A stretch of DNA of 64,000 nt, from positions 45,790-109,789 of the forward strand of contig CAVZQK010000031.1 of NCBI GenBank assembly GCA_963777355.1, given 5' to 3'. Source of the stretch: DATJHM01 sp963777355. GTDB taxonomy: Bacteria > Chloroflexota > Ktedonobacteria > Ktedonobacterales > Ktedonobacteraceae. Of the stretch, positions 34,782-43,479 are shown one piece after another. The position numbers and the translations under genes were made by a program. The number at the start of each line of letters is the position of its first letter. Position 1 is the first letter of the stretch. The notes under the pieces were generated by a model that saw nothing but the letters and a program-made list of their open reading frames with translations, ran no database searches and was not told the DNA's origin.

Positions 34782-35267
34782 ATGGGCAGAAGAAATTATC
34801 TGATTGAAGGTGTTTCCGGCACCGGCAAAACTTCGGTCTGCACAGAATTGCAGCGGCGCGGCTACCAGGCCATTCATGGTGACCGGGAATTGAGGTATAA
34901 AGGTGATCCGAAAACAGATGATAGTCACCTCTCCCCCTTTTGGGATGGAGAGAAAGTCCAAACCCTCGCCGCTAACAAGGATGAGGCTGTCACCTTTTTC
35001 TGCGGCAGTTTAAGGAATTTTTCCCAATTCATCCAGTTATTTGACGGCGTGTTTATCCTTGATGTCGACCTTGACACCTGTCTTCGGCGGATTGATGAGC
35101 GAGTGGCACTGGACCCAACTGACTGGGGCGGAAGACCAGAGGAACGAGAAACCATTGCGCGTTTGCATCAAACAAAAGAAGCTATACCGAAAGACGGTAT
35201 CATCATCGACGCCACCGCACCTCTCATGCGCGTCGTTGACGAGATCCTCCGTCACATAACTCTTTAG
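34782..35267 (+). CDS. P-loop nucleotide kinase-like protein
   Basis: AAA/adenylate-kinase-like P-loop protein of 161 aa. Walker A is GVSGTGKTS; GYQAIHGDRELRY may be the substrate-binding segment; FDGVFILDVDLDTCLRRID holds the Walker-B-like acidic stretch and DRxxR-type lid (RIDERVALDPTDWGG). C-terminal IIIDATAPL is common to shikimate/gluconate-type small kinases. Substrate unknown. The 225 bp before it show no feature. Confidence 0.75.
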   Translation: MGRRNYLIEGVSGTGKTSVCTELQRRGYQAIHGDRELRYKGDPKTDDSHLSPFWDGEKVQTLAANKDEAVTFFCGSLRNFSQFIQLFDGVFILDVDLDTCLRRIDERVALDPTDWGGRPEERETIARLHQTKEAIPKDGIIIDATAPLMRVVDEILRHITL

Positions 35268-35600
35268 AGCGGTATTCACAAGGCAAGTGCCGTATGGCTA
35301 AAGAGCCGATCGCCATCAATGGGGAAGTCCAGATTGGTCGAGGAAATTTCCAAAAAAAGCAATTAATGGCCGAGGCGGCCATTTTATGCTTTCTATCACA
35401 AACAAAAAAGGCGGGGAGCCAAGCAGGGGGGTAAAGGGCATGGATAGGATCATCCCTACCTCATGTCATTGTAATACCTTGACAGAAGATAGGTTTATGT
35501 GACTCAGCCAGGTCACTGCGAGATTGCAAGCTCGACTCCCTACTTTTAGTGTACTTATTCTATCAACAAGCAGACAGCGTTTTCCTACTCATATGCTAAT
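35268..35600. other. Non-coding stretch, no supported feature
   Basis: No frame with protein-like sequence, no repeat unit and no RNA gene seen. TTGACAGAAGATAGG near 35,478 is a partial promoter-like match without a convincing -10. Confidence 0.35.
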
Positions 35601-35633
35601 AAAAAGAGGTTCCTCCACAAAAAGAAGAACCTC
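35601..35633 (-). terminator. Intrinsic terminator of the rhomboid operon
   Basis: Read on the minus strand: GAGGTTC, a 14-base loop, GAACCTC, then TTTTT. The 7 bp stem is perfect, and the hairpin starts 16 bp after the stop of the TPR-rhomboid gene. Confidence 0.8.
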
Positions 35634-35649
35634 ACTTGTAACATTCTCA

Positions 35650-36828
35650 CTAGACAATCTTACGCCGCTTCGTTCTTGGTAGTAATACATATGCTAAAAT
35701 CATCCCTACCGCTATCCCGCCAATGTGCCCAAAGAGCGCAACCCCTGAACTAAAGCTAAAAACAATATTAATTGCGAGCCACATTAACCATTGTCCAATG
35801 GCATTCCCCGCATACATCCCTAGCGCCCGCCGATTGACAATGTAAAACACTCCTAACGCACCAAAGACTCCGAAGATTGCCCCGGAGGCACCCACGACGG
35901 CGGCTGCCGGTGGCGACGTAAACAGGAAGAGCAGACCTCCACCAATCCCCGAGAGAAAGTAGATCGCTAGATAGCGCCAGGAGCCAAAGTAGATCTCAAC
36001 GGCCCGCCCAATAAAGAAGAGTGAAAGCATATTCAGGGCAATATGGATCAGATCATTATGCAAAAACATTGCCGTGACTATTCGCCATACCTCTCCATTG
36101 AGTACCAATTGATTCACCTGGACCCCATAGTCAAAAATGGCCGGGAAGAGATAGGAGAGGAGAAAAACGACAGTATTGAGCCCGATCAACATATAGGTGA
36201 TGATTCCTGGATACTGACTTAAAGCAAACCTTGTACGCACGATCTGTTTTTGCATACGGTTTGGTCGGGACCATGTTGGTACCTCGTTGTTGACCTGTAC
36301 CTGCTGCTGTCCCCCGGTAAACGTTGCCTCCTCCGGTTTTGCGGATTTTGTCGTGGGCGTCGTCGGAATGGCAATCTCTGGAAAGCAATGTTCAAAGCGT
36401 CCACCATAAGAAAGCCGCGCTGCCCGTGCACGTGCCAGATTCGCATCATAGTCCTGCTTCTGCATACGCAGGAGATACGAACGTAGTGCATGTACATAGG
36501 CGATACTTGGCTCTTCTTCTATGACTGCGTCAACATTTTGTAAAGCACTTTCATAGCGCTGATTTAGGATATCTAGCAGTGCCTGTGCCGTCTTGCTCTC
36601 GATTCCTCCCTCTGGTTGCAACTCCTGCACGCGTTGACAGGCCATTTTTACAACGGCCAGATTGTTGAGCGCCAGATTCGCTTCTGCCAGCCCCAGATGC
36701 ACCATTGGCGAGTTGGGCTCCATCTGTGCCCCGTGTGCGTACGCAATCGCTGCCTCTCGTCCTTGTCCTTGTGCTAGTGCTTGCTTCCCTTGTTCCAGGT
36801 AGGTCTGTATATCAGTCTGTGCTTCCAC
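35650..36828 (-). CDS. Rhomboid intramembrane protease with N-terminal TPRs
   Basis: Residues ~1-140 are TPR-like helices (AAIAYAHGAQMEPNSPMVH; ALDILNQRYESALQN), followed by a Pro/Thr linker and a six-helix rhomboid domain (~205-390). Catalytic Ser lies in VGASGAIFG and His in FGHIGG; HIALNML in helix 2 carries the supporting His/Asn. Rhomboids cut substrates within the membrane. The start is GTG, with GGAGG overlapping the stop codon of the upstream rhomboid gene, so the two are translationally coupled. The cytoplasmic TPRs may recruit substrate. Terminator follows. Confidence 0.88.
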   Translation of the reverse strand: MEAQTDIQTYLEQGKQALAQGQGREAAIAYAHGAQMEPNSPMVHLGLAEANLALNNLAVVKMACQRVQELQPEGGIESKTAQALLDILNQRYESALQNVDAVIEEEPSIAYVHALRSYLLRMQKQDYDANLARARAARLSYGGRFEHCFPEIAIPTTPTTKSAKPEEATFTGGQQQVQVNNEVPTWSRPNRMQKQIVRTRFALSQYPGIITYMLIGLNTVVFLLSYLFPAIFDYGVQVNQLVLNGEVWRIVTAMFLHNDLIHIALNMLSLFFIGRAVEIYFGSWRYLAIYFLSGIGGGLLFLFTSPPAAAVVGASGAIFGVFGALGVFYIVNRRALGMYAGNAIGQWLMWLAINIVFSFSSGVALFGHIGGIAVGMILAYVLLPRTKRRKIV

Positions 36829-36831
36829 AAG

Positions 36832-37722
36832 TTATCCTCCAGAAAGGTGTATGGCAATGATAGCCAGTATCAGTGTCCCTACAAATGTCAATAAAACCAG
36901 CGGCCAGCGTTTTGAGAGCCGATGGATATCTGCTAGCCTGTTCTCGCTGTTCCACCGATAGACTGGCATGAACCACCAGCCAAGCAAACAACCACTTACT
37001 AGCCCGCCGAGGTGAGCGTAGTTATCGACGTTTGGTACAAACAGACCAATACTGAGATTGAGTCCTATAATAAAAATGAGCCAGGCAATCGTTGTAAGCC
37101 CACCTCGCGGAAATGCCCTGCGGTGCGTTAGCACAAAGATGCTATATGCCCCAACGAGGCCAAATATTGCCCCCGATGCCCCCACACTCAGCTCCTGGGG
37201 CATAAAATAAAAGCTGGCGATGATACTGATGATACCTGTAATACTATATACGAGTAGATAGCGCAAATGGCCCATAATTCGCTCAAGAAAGACTCCCAAT
37301 GCCAGCAGGTTGAGCATATTGAGCCCGATGTGTAGCGCGTTCACATGCAGGAAAATTGGTGTGATAAAGCGCCAATATTGCCCCTGGAGAATCAGCGCAT
37401 TCTCTTTTGCACCATACTGAATCAATACATTTGAGAGGGCCTCGTTGTCCTTGTCCTGTACTGAGAGCGCATTGCTGGCTATGTCGCTGAGTATTGTAGC
37501 CAGGCTGTGGGCTCCCGTCGCCTCAGCTGTTTTGTAGGCGGTGAAGCACCAGATGAGTGTCGTACTTCCTACTAGCAACCAGGTGAGCCACGGCTTCCCT
37601 GCCAGGCCATGCTGGGTACGATAATATACCAGGGCCGTCTGATAGCTCAGTTGCGTCTGCTGACGCGTGTATCGCTTCCGCTCTCCTCTGTCAGCTGCGA
37701 CCTCGGTCTGTTCCACTCCCAC
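36832..37722 (-). CDS. Rhomboid intramembrane serine protease
   Basis: Second rhomboid, first gene of the pair. A basic cytoplasmic N terminus (~1-40) leads to TM1 (~45-62), a ~60-residue extracytoplasmic loop, then the core with HVNALHIGLNMLNLLALG, catalytic Ser in VGASGAIFG and catalytic His in NYAHLGG. About seven helices; the last is C-terminal to the core. Separated from the TPR-rhomboid by 3 bp. Substrates unknown; tandem rhomboids could act in sequence or form a mixed complex. Confidence 0.88.
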   Translation of the reverse strand: MGVEQTEVAADRGERKRYTRQQTQLSYQTALVYYRTQHGLAGKPWLTWLLVGSTTLIWCFTAYKTAEATGAHSLATILSDIASNALSVQDKDNEALSNVLIQYGAKENALILQGQYWRFITPIFLHVNALHIGLNMLNLLALGVFLERIMGHLRYLLVYSITGIISIIASFYFMPQELSVGASGAIFGLVGAYSIFVLTHRRAFPRGGLTTIAWLIFIIGLNLSIGLFVPNVDNYAHLGGLVSGCLLGWWFMPVYRWNSENRLADIHRLSKRWPLVLLTFVGTLILAIIAIHLSGG

Positions 37723-37940
37723 CTCATATCTTTCGTGATGACCAGCTTTTGTGAATACCGCTTCCTGCTCTCCTTTTTAAAAGCAAGAAAATGTGAATAA
37801 TGATAATTGCTGCTATTGTAAGGCAAAAACGTGGAGATAGCAAAAGGCTCTCTCTTTTTCTACGTATAGATCACCTATGAGTTATAAATTTATTGACTCA
37901 GCCCGTAGGTGCGAGGTTTACCTTCATCTACTCTATTAGA

Positions 37941-38588
37941 TCAATGGATAATGTTACTTGCATGCATGAATGTATTGATGCCATTGAGAATAAATTGAAT
38001 CGCCAGGGCCGCTAACAGTATTCCAAGAATACGTGAGAGCACAAGGATACCGGTGCGCCCGATCATATGAATAATCCAGTTGCTCCCTCGCATGACGAGC
38101 CATGCTACAAGTAATGAACTGCTAATGGCTATGGCTACGGAGATCAGGTCGAAAGGGTGCGGCGTAGCAGTATCTACATAGAGAATGGTGGTGGCGATCG
38201 TTCCTGGTCCTGCAATCATTGGAATCGCCAACGGAAAAACACTAATGTCCTCGCGCAACATCGCCTCTTCTGCCTCGGCTTTGGTCTCTCTCGCTCCGGA
38301 AGGACGACCAAATAACATATCTACTGCAACCAGAAAAAGTAGTACGCCACCTGCTATATTAAATGCATAGAGACTAATTCCTAGCCGATCTAGTAAGAAT
38401 CGCCCAACTATGGCAAAAAAAGCAATGATTCCCGCACTAATAAAAATTGCCCGTGTGACAATGATGTTTCTCTGCACTGTGGTCATGTGGGACGTTAATC
38501 CTACGACGACGGGGGCCAGACCAACGGGATCTATAATGGTGAAAAATGTTACAAATGCACTGATTGCAAATGTGAACGTTGTTGACAT
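37941..38588 (-). CDS. MarC-family integral membrane protein
   Basis: UPF0056/MarC protein, 215 aa with six transmembrane segments. Recognisable phrases: FFTIIDPVGLAPVV near the N terminus, AGGVLLFLVAVDMLFG, FPLAIPMIAGPGTIATTI and LVLSRILGILLAALAIQFILNG. Despite the name ('multiple antibiotic resistance') the transport role of the family is unproven. Alone on its strand between the rhomboids and a small membrane gene. Confidence 0.9.
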   Translation of the reverse strand: MSTTFTFAISAFVTFFTIIDPVGLAPVVVGLTSHMTTVQRNIIVTRAIFISAGIIAFFAIVGRFLLDRLGISLYAFNIAGGVLLFLVAVDMLFGRPSGARETKAEAEEAMLREDISVFPLAIPMIAGPGTIATTILYVDTATPHPFDLISVAIAISSSLLVAWLVMRGSNWIIHMIGRTGILVLSRILGILLAALAIQFILNGINTFMHASNIIH

Positions 38589-38825
38589 AGATAAGATGTT
38601 TCCTTCGCTTTCCCAAACTCAGGAGGAGTATAGCACAAATTCTTTCTCTGCGTAAAATGTGTATGCTGTCCTGATGGCCGTACGTCAAGCGAAAAAATGG
38701 CCATATTTATCCCTTTTGCTGTTTCAGCCCGCAAATTGTAACTTTCGAGGCGACTACCCGGCTCTGTGATTCTCTTTTCTTATTTCTCTCTTGCTCGCAT
38801 GTAAGCCGCCTGCCCGTTACGCAAT

Positions 38826-39185
38826 TTAAAAAGGCCTGCTACGACGAGGCCGTTTCCATGAGCGGAAGGTCAGCAGATGCCAGACAAACACAGTGATAGC
38901 TGCTCCAAGCAAGGTCTTGTAGATGGGTACACCACTGATAATTGGATCAGGATTAATGTTGACTTTTAAGATATTGGTTACTAACCAGATCCCTGCCAAT
39001 GCTGCGAAAAATGCACCCAAAAATCCCATTGGCAAGCGCCAGCCTACAATCATCTCTGCGACCACGCCGACGAGTGCTGCAACTAGCCAGTAGAATAGAT
39101 CTGTTGGGGTTACGACAAAATGAAATCCTAGTACATTGCCTGTGATCACTGGATCGTTCGCTAAGATGCTAGAGAGAGCAAGCAT
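38826..39185 (-). CDS. GlsB/YeaQ/YmgE-like small membrane protein
   Basis: A 119 aa protein with three or four hydrophobic segments. Central LFYWLVAALVGVVAEMIVGWRLPMGFLGAFFAALAG (parts: LFYWLVAALVGVVAEMIVGW, RLPMGFLGAFFAALAG) resembles transglycosylase-associated/GlsB-type membrane proteins, and the basic end RSWKRPRRSRPF is cytoplasmic. I start at MLALSS, since GGAGG lies 8 bp upstream; an ATG-like start 24 bp earlier is not supported. Stress-related in related bacteria; no direct evidence here. Confidence 0.6.
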   Translation of the reverse strand: MLALSSILANDPVITGNVLGFHFVVTPTDLFYWLVAALVGVVAEMIVGWRLPMGFLGAFFAALAGIWLVTNILKVNINPDPIISGVPIYKTLLGAAITVFVWHLLTFRSWKRPRRSRPF

Positions 39186-39457
39186 GTAATCCTCCCTGAT
39201 ACGTACCATGCGCTTATTTCACAACACTTTTGATGATTTGTTGTGCCTATTCACAAGATAGCCCCAAAGCACAAAAATGGCAAGCGATTCTTGTACTTTC
39301 TCGGCAGAAATTTCTGTCTATCTGTTCGTGTAGCCTTCCCATGCTTTTCATTCGTATTAAATGGTAGATAGTTATGTGCCACTTACACATGGAGAACAGA
39401 GATAGGCCGTTTAGAGATCTTGCTACCAGGATCTCACCCCTCTGCACTCATGTACGT

Positions 39458-39463
39458 TATAAT
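39458..39463 (+). promoter_or_regulatory. -10 promoter hexamer before the 39,500 gene
   Basis: TATAAT at 39458-39463, 37 bp before the ATG and ahead of AGGAGG. The -35 region is weak (no good TTGACA at 16-18 bp). Confidence 0.4.
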
Positions 39464-39499
39464 CAAACAGAATTAATTTTTTATTGCAGGAGGCTCACT

Positions 39500-39979
39500 A
39501 TGCAAAGTGTAAAACGGTTTGCTATCATTGTGGGGGCGGTTGTGGGCGTGATTATCGTGGTTGGTCTGGTGCTTGCCGCGATTTTCCATGCTTTGTTGGA
39601 TGTTCTCTATATCTTTTTGATCTTGCTGGCAGCTTTTATGTTGATTGCTACAGCCTTACAGGTCTATTCTATCGTTGCTCTGATTCGTACAATTACTTCT
39701 GTTCGCGATGAAATGAAGCCTTTGCTTGCCTCGGTTCAAGAGACGGTGGGTATTATGAAGGATACTGCGAAAACGGCTGGCCATACGGTCTCGACGATTG
39801 GTTCTACTGCGCAAATGACGAGCGATCTCGCCGTGAGCCCTACTATTCGTGCCGCTTCTGCCGTCATCGCTGGTCAACAGATGTTTCGCGTTTTCCTGGG
39901 TCGCGGGCAGACTGCTCGTCGCTGGGATGCTCGGCGTAAACAACAGATGGAGGCTGGTGCCAGTCTGGGAGGTGAATAA
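39500..39979 (+). CDS. Hypothetical membrane protein, first of a coupled pair
   Basis: A 159 aa protein with two adjacent transmembrane helices (~8-28 and ~33-58), then a soluble helical segment (~65-125; RDEMKPLLASVQETVGIMKD) predicted as coiled coil, and a basic C terminus. The helical part resembles DUF948-like or methyl-accepting-type stalks, but no family is certain. AGGAGG lies 8 bp before the ATG. The stop overlaps the next start by 1 bp (TAATG). Confidence 0.65.
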   Translation: MQSVKRFAIIVGAVVGVIIVVGLVLAAIFHALLDVLYIFLILLAAFMLIATALQVYSIVALIRTITSVRDEMKPLLASVQETVGIMKDTAKTAGHTVSTIGSTAQMTSDLAVSPTIRAASAVIAGQQMFRVFLGRGQTARRWDARRKQQMEAGASLGGE

Positions 39980-40563
39980 TGGCTCTCTCTTCTTTCTCTC
40001 TCGTTCTGGCAGTGAATCCGGTGATCGCTACTCTTGGCCAGATTGCGGCTATTATTATTCTCTTGTTTGTGCTTGTTTTTGTGCTTGTCGCTGTGGCCTT
40101 TAATGTCGCTATGGCCTTTGGTCTGGAGTGGGTGCGCGAAAAGACTGAGCTGTTTAAACTGCTGCGACCAAGCGTTGATAGCGTGAATAAGGCTAGCGAG
40201 TCAGCCCTTCAGGGTGTGCCTGCCTCGTCCAATGAAAATCCTATTATTCGTACCGTGGCCCAGGTTCCTGTGCAGGCCTCGAACGCGGATAAGAAGGTTG
40301 CTCAGGTCTCTGATACAGTAGCTGAAAAGGTTATTGAGTATCGCGCTCGTACAATGCAAGCAAAGGCGATTGTCACAACCTTTTTTGCTCCCAGGAAGCC
40401 TGCTCCTGCCCTCCCAGAGCCAGAAGTAAAGAGTCCTGGCTATCGTATTCTTATCGAGGAACAGGGACCTGAGGGGCTGCAAGAACTCAGTGCGCAAAGT
40501 CAGCGCATCGCTGCACAAAAAGGGACGCTGGCCCCGCAGGCAAAAGATGTCGCTAGTCGTTAA
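39979..40563 (+). CDS. Hypothetical membrane protein, second of a coupled pair
   Basis: A 194 aa protein: one long N-terminal hydrophobic segment (~18-48), a helical stretch (~50-130; VREKTELFKLLRPSVDSVN, DKKVAQVSDTVAEKV), and a Pro-rich tail (APALPEPEVKSPG). Same general architecture as its partner, suggesting a membrane complex. The 3' end overlaps the MFS gene by 17 bp. Function unknown. Confidence 0.65.
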   Translation: MALSSFSLVLAVNPVIATLGQIAAIIILLFVLVFVLVAVAFNVAMAFGLEWVREKTELFKLLRPSVDSVNKASESALQGVPASSNENPIIRTVAQVPVQASNADKKVAQVSDTVAEKVIEYRARTMQAKAIVTTFFAPRKPAPALPEPEVKSPGYRILIEEQGPEGLQELSAQSQRIAAQKGTLAPQAKDVASR

Positions 40564-41884
40564 TTTTTTGCGTGACTATGGGCGTTTTCAGCGGAACGCC
40601 CGTCTTTATCTGCTCTCTTATGCCCTGAGTGGTGTGACGACAGGGATTATCCTGGTTCTCTACAATTTATATCTGGCGGCGCTTGGCTATGCTACGTCTT
40701 TTATAGGGGTGATTCTCTTTTCGGCTGCGCTTGGGGCGGGCCTTGCGATCTTTCCGGCGGGCCTCTGTGTTGACCGCTTTGGTGGTAAGTGGATTCTTAT
40801 CTGGGCCAGTGTGGAGATTGGGGTTGCCGGCGCTGGCCAGATTCTCTTCCGCCAGCCTCTTCCTCTCCTGGTTAGTGCCTTTCTTGTTGGCATCGGCGGC
40901 GCATTTGTGCTGGTGGTGAATGCACCTTTTTTGACCCTCAATAGCTCCCCAACTGAACGCCCTCAACTCTTCAGTCTCGCCATTGTTGTCTCTCTGATTA
41001 CGACGGTCCTGGGAGAGGTCCTGGGAGGCGCTCTGCCGCTCTGGTTTCGTGCTCTCCCCTGGCTGATGTCTCCTCTGCCTCTCTGGGTAAACTGGCTTCT
41101 GGTTAGTCCTCCCCTCGCTCGTTCTTATCAACTTGCTCTGCTCTTTGCCGGGATTATTGCCGCGCCCAGCTTTATCCCTCTCTTCTTGATGCACGCAGAT
41201 CGCCCAATACCACGTCCCTCTTCTCCATCCGCTGTTCCATCTGCTCGGCAACGCCTTAGTCTTGCCTGGCAACAATTTCGCTTGACGAAGCCTCGCACTC
41301 TCCTGAGCAATCCTCTGCTTGTAATCACTGCTATGTATACTCTTTTGGGGGCAGGTGCTGGCCTTTTTCTCCCTTATGCAAACCTATACTTTGTACAGCA
41401 TCTAGGAGCCTCCTCAGCCCTCTTTGGCCTGGTAGACGGTGCCGCCAATGCTCTGAATGCCCTCGCCACGCTAGCGGCCCCCTGGGTGGCTCTACGCATT
41501 GGTACACGCAAGACCATGACGGTAACCCGTCTCCTCAGCCTCCCGATTTAATTGCTCGTTGGCCTTACCAGCATCCTGCCCCTGGCTGCTTTCTTCTATC
41601 CCTTGCGTCAAGCATTGATGGATATGTCCTCTGGCCTATTGCAAGTCTATTCTATGGAGTCTGTCCCATATACACGTCGTGGTCTTGCCAATAGCAGCTA
41701 CCAGGCCGCCTTTCAGGCCATCCAGGCGCTCACCACTCCTCTTGGTGGTTGGATCATCGCTCACGATGGCTTTCCCCCCGTCTTTGTCGCTAGCGCCATC
41801 CTCTATCTCCTGGCTATTGCTCTCCTCTGGACCCGCCTCTCCTCACCTTCTCTCTCTTTCCAAAAAAACCTGCTGACGAATTAG
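40547..41884 (+). pseudogene. MFS transporter with an in-frame stop
   Basis: Twelve-helix major facilitator protein. Motif-A-like GLCVDRFGGKWILIW follows helix 2; the second half starts ITAMYTLLGAGAGLFLPYANLYFV. A TAA at 41549-41551 (after LLSLPI) interrupts the frame without any shift; the protein continues LLVGLTSILPLAAFF in the same frame to 41884. The first part alone would lack the last two or three helices. TTA or CAA to TAA by a single change would explain it. I start at MSLVVNFLRDY. Substrate unknown. Confidence 0.8.
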
Positions 41885-41923
41885 GACTCCATCTTATAGA
41901 TGCAAAGAAGAGGAACCCTACAA

Positions 41924-42058
41924 TCCTCTCTCCCAGACATATTTTGAAGAGAGGAGGAAATCCCTCGCCGGGACCCCATTTCGTGCCCTCGCTGTAGGGC
42001 GAGAGGATCGCTCGGCGAGGCGGTCAGAGATCAACAGCCGACCCTACTGCTCTGTCAA
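41924..42058. repeat. Long palindromic repeat, copy 2 (inverted)
   Basis: Reverse-complement copy of the 24700 unit over ~135 bp, with the same arms CTCGCCG/CGGCGAG and the same TTGACAGAG-type edge. Differences are scattered single bases plus a short variable part in the middle. It lies between the MFS stop and the tatC terminator. The two copies are ~17 kb apart. Confidence 0.8.
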
Positions 42059-42080
42059 TCTTCATCGCGTCCATTGAATA

Positions 42081-42120
42081 GAAAAAGAGAATCATCCGTA
42101 TTGTTCAGATGATTTTCTTT
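42081..42120 (-). terminator. Intrinsic terminator of tatC
   Basis: On the minus strand AATCATC, a loop, GATGATT, then CTCTTTTTC, 20 bp after the tatC stop. The A-rich sequence on the other side could let it work in both directions. Confidence 0.65.
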
Positions 42121-42134
42121 TTCTATGGTTATGG

Positions 42135-42431
42135 CTACTTTACGACAATACCAATAAATATGATCGATATTTCATACAAGATTGACATTGCCGCTCCCAG
42201 AATTACCGGGGTGTATGGGTCAGCTCCAGGCACCAGCACCGCCGCCGCCACCCACATCCCTATATGCGCGGCAGCTCGTTTCTTTTTTAGTGTCTCAATT
42301 GTCAGTAGTTCTACCTTCGCGAGGAAGGTCAGTACCAGTGGCAGCTCAAACGTTATGCCAAATGCCAGCAAGAAGAAGGCGACAAAGCCAAAGTAGCTGC
42401 TTGCTGTAACCAGCTCAGCTATAGCTATTAC
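42135..42431 (-). CDS. tatC: TatC C-terminal fragment, cut at the contig join
   Basis: C-terminal third of TatC, the substrate-receptor subunit of the twin-arginine translocase. Visible: TASSYFGFVAFFLLAFG, ITFELPLVLTFLAKV, KKKRAAAHIGMWVAAAV and the last helix to ISIIFIGIVVK. The Glu in FELP is the conserved TatC residue. Upstream of ~42,431 the frame runs into unrelated GC-rich DNA (reverse of argG), so the first four helices are absent. A terminator follows the stop. This truncation is one half of the evidence for a misjoin. Confidence 0.8.
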   Translation of the reverse strand, partial: VIAIAELVTASSYFGFVAFFLLAFGITFELPLVLTFLAKVELLTIETLKKKRAAAHIGMWVAAAVLVPGADPYTPVILGAAMSILYEISIIFIGIVVK

Positions 42432-42436
42432 GCGCT
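42405..42436. other. Junction between two unrelated genomes
   Basis: tatC homology (minus strand) runs up to here and argG homology (plus strand, YYALKPDIK) begins here, sharing only a few ambiguous bases (AGCTATTACGCGC). Base composition, codon choice and taxonomic character change at the same point. No transposon end, tRNA or integrase is near. Confidence 0.85.
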
Positions 42437-43245
42437 CAAACCCGACATCAAGATCATCGCGCCATGGCGGGAATGGGAGCTGACCAGCCGCACCAGGCTG
42501 CTGGAATTCGCCGAGGCGAACCAGATCCCGATCGCCCGCGACAAGCGGGGCGAGGCGCCGTTCAGCGTCGATGCCAACCTCCTCCATTCATCCTCGGAGG
42601 GGAAAATCCTCGAAGACCCGGACGTCGAAGCTGATGAGATCGTCGCCCAGCGCACCATTCGCCCGCGAGGACTCACCGGACGGAGCGACGGTCATCAGCG
42701 TGGGCTTCGAGCCGCGACGCCGTTTCCATCGACGATGTGCGCCTGTCGCCGGCGTCTGCTGCTCAGCCGGCTGAACGAGCTCGGCAAGGCCAACGGCATC
42801 GGTCGGCTCGATCTGGTGGAGAATCGCTTCGTCGGCATGAAGTCGCGCGGGGTTTACGAGACGCCGGGCGGGACCATCCTGCTGGCGGCGCATCGGGGGA
42901 TCGAGAGCATCACGCTCGACCGCGAGGCGGCGCATCTGAAGGACCAGCTCATGCCGCGCTATGCCGAGCTGATCTATAACGGCTTCTGGTTCAGCCCCGA
43001 GCGGCGGATGCTGCAGGCGCTGATCGACGAGAGCCAGAAATCGGTCACCGGGACGGTGCGGCTGAAGCTCTACAAGGGCAATGCGACGGTGATCGGCCGG
43101 CGGTCGCCGCAACAGCCTCTATTCGATGCGCCACGTCACTTTCGAGGAGGATCAGGGCGCCTACGACCAGGTGGACGCGCAAGGTTTCATCAGGCTGAAC
43201 GCGCTCCGGTTGCGGCTGGGCGCGATCGCGGGGCGGCGCGGCGGC
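42426..43245 (+). pseudogene. argG: Argininosuccinate synthase, 5' truncated and frameshifted
   Basis: Joins citrulline and aspartate in arginine synthesis. Homology begins at YYALKPDIKIIAPWREWELT and continues with DKRGEAPFSVDANLLHSSSE, then (frames shifted near 42,660 and 42,735) NGIGRLDLVENRFVGMKSRG, YETPGGTILLAAHR, AELIYNGFWFSPERRML, and (shift near 43,105) HVTFEEDQGAYDQVDAQGF to LNALRLRLGAIAGRR. Only the last ~270 residues of a ~400 aa protein are present. Three frame changes within 700 bp of well-conserved sequence point to indel errors. The stop is not certain. Confidence 0.85.
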
Positions 43246-43287
43246 ACGCTGAGCGCACCCTCACCCGCCGCGCCTGCAACGCGGCGA

Positions 43288-43470
43288 CCTCTCCCGCAGG
43301 GCGGGAGAGGTATGCGATCCTCCGCCTGTCCCGCGAGCAGGGCCTTCCCTTCGCCTCTCCCGCTCGCGGGAGAGGCCGGCGCGCAATCGCGCGCCGGGTG
43401 AGGGCCTTCTCCGCCTCGCCCGCCAGCGGGAGAGGCCGGCGCCCCGCTGCGGGGCGCCGGGTGAGGGCGA
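43288..43470. repeat. GC-rich palindromic repeats between convergent genes
   Basis: Three inverted pairs of CCTCTCCCGC/GCGGGAGAGG type (43288-43310, 43354-43375, and a partial one near 43,420-43,435), alternating with CCGGCGCGC/GCGCGCCGG stems and GGGTGAGGGC ends. Such units are widespread in alphaproteobacterial intergenic DNA. Placed exactly between the converging argG and aceA ends, they may act as a two-way terminator. Confidence 0.75.
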
Positions 43471-43479
43471 GCCGGGTGG

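Noticed and set aside
42135..42587. 150 aa frame read as a full protein with a novel N terminus on TatC
   Set aside because: The first ~52 residues are the reverse complement of argG coding sequence; only the TatC part is real.
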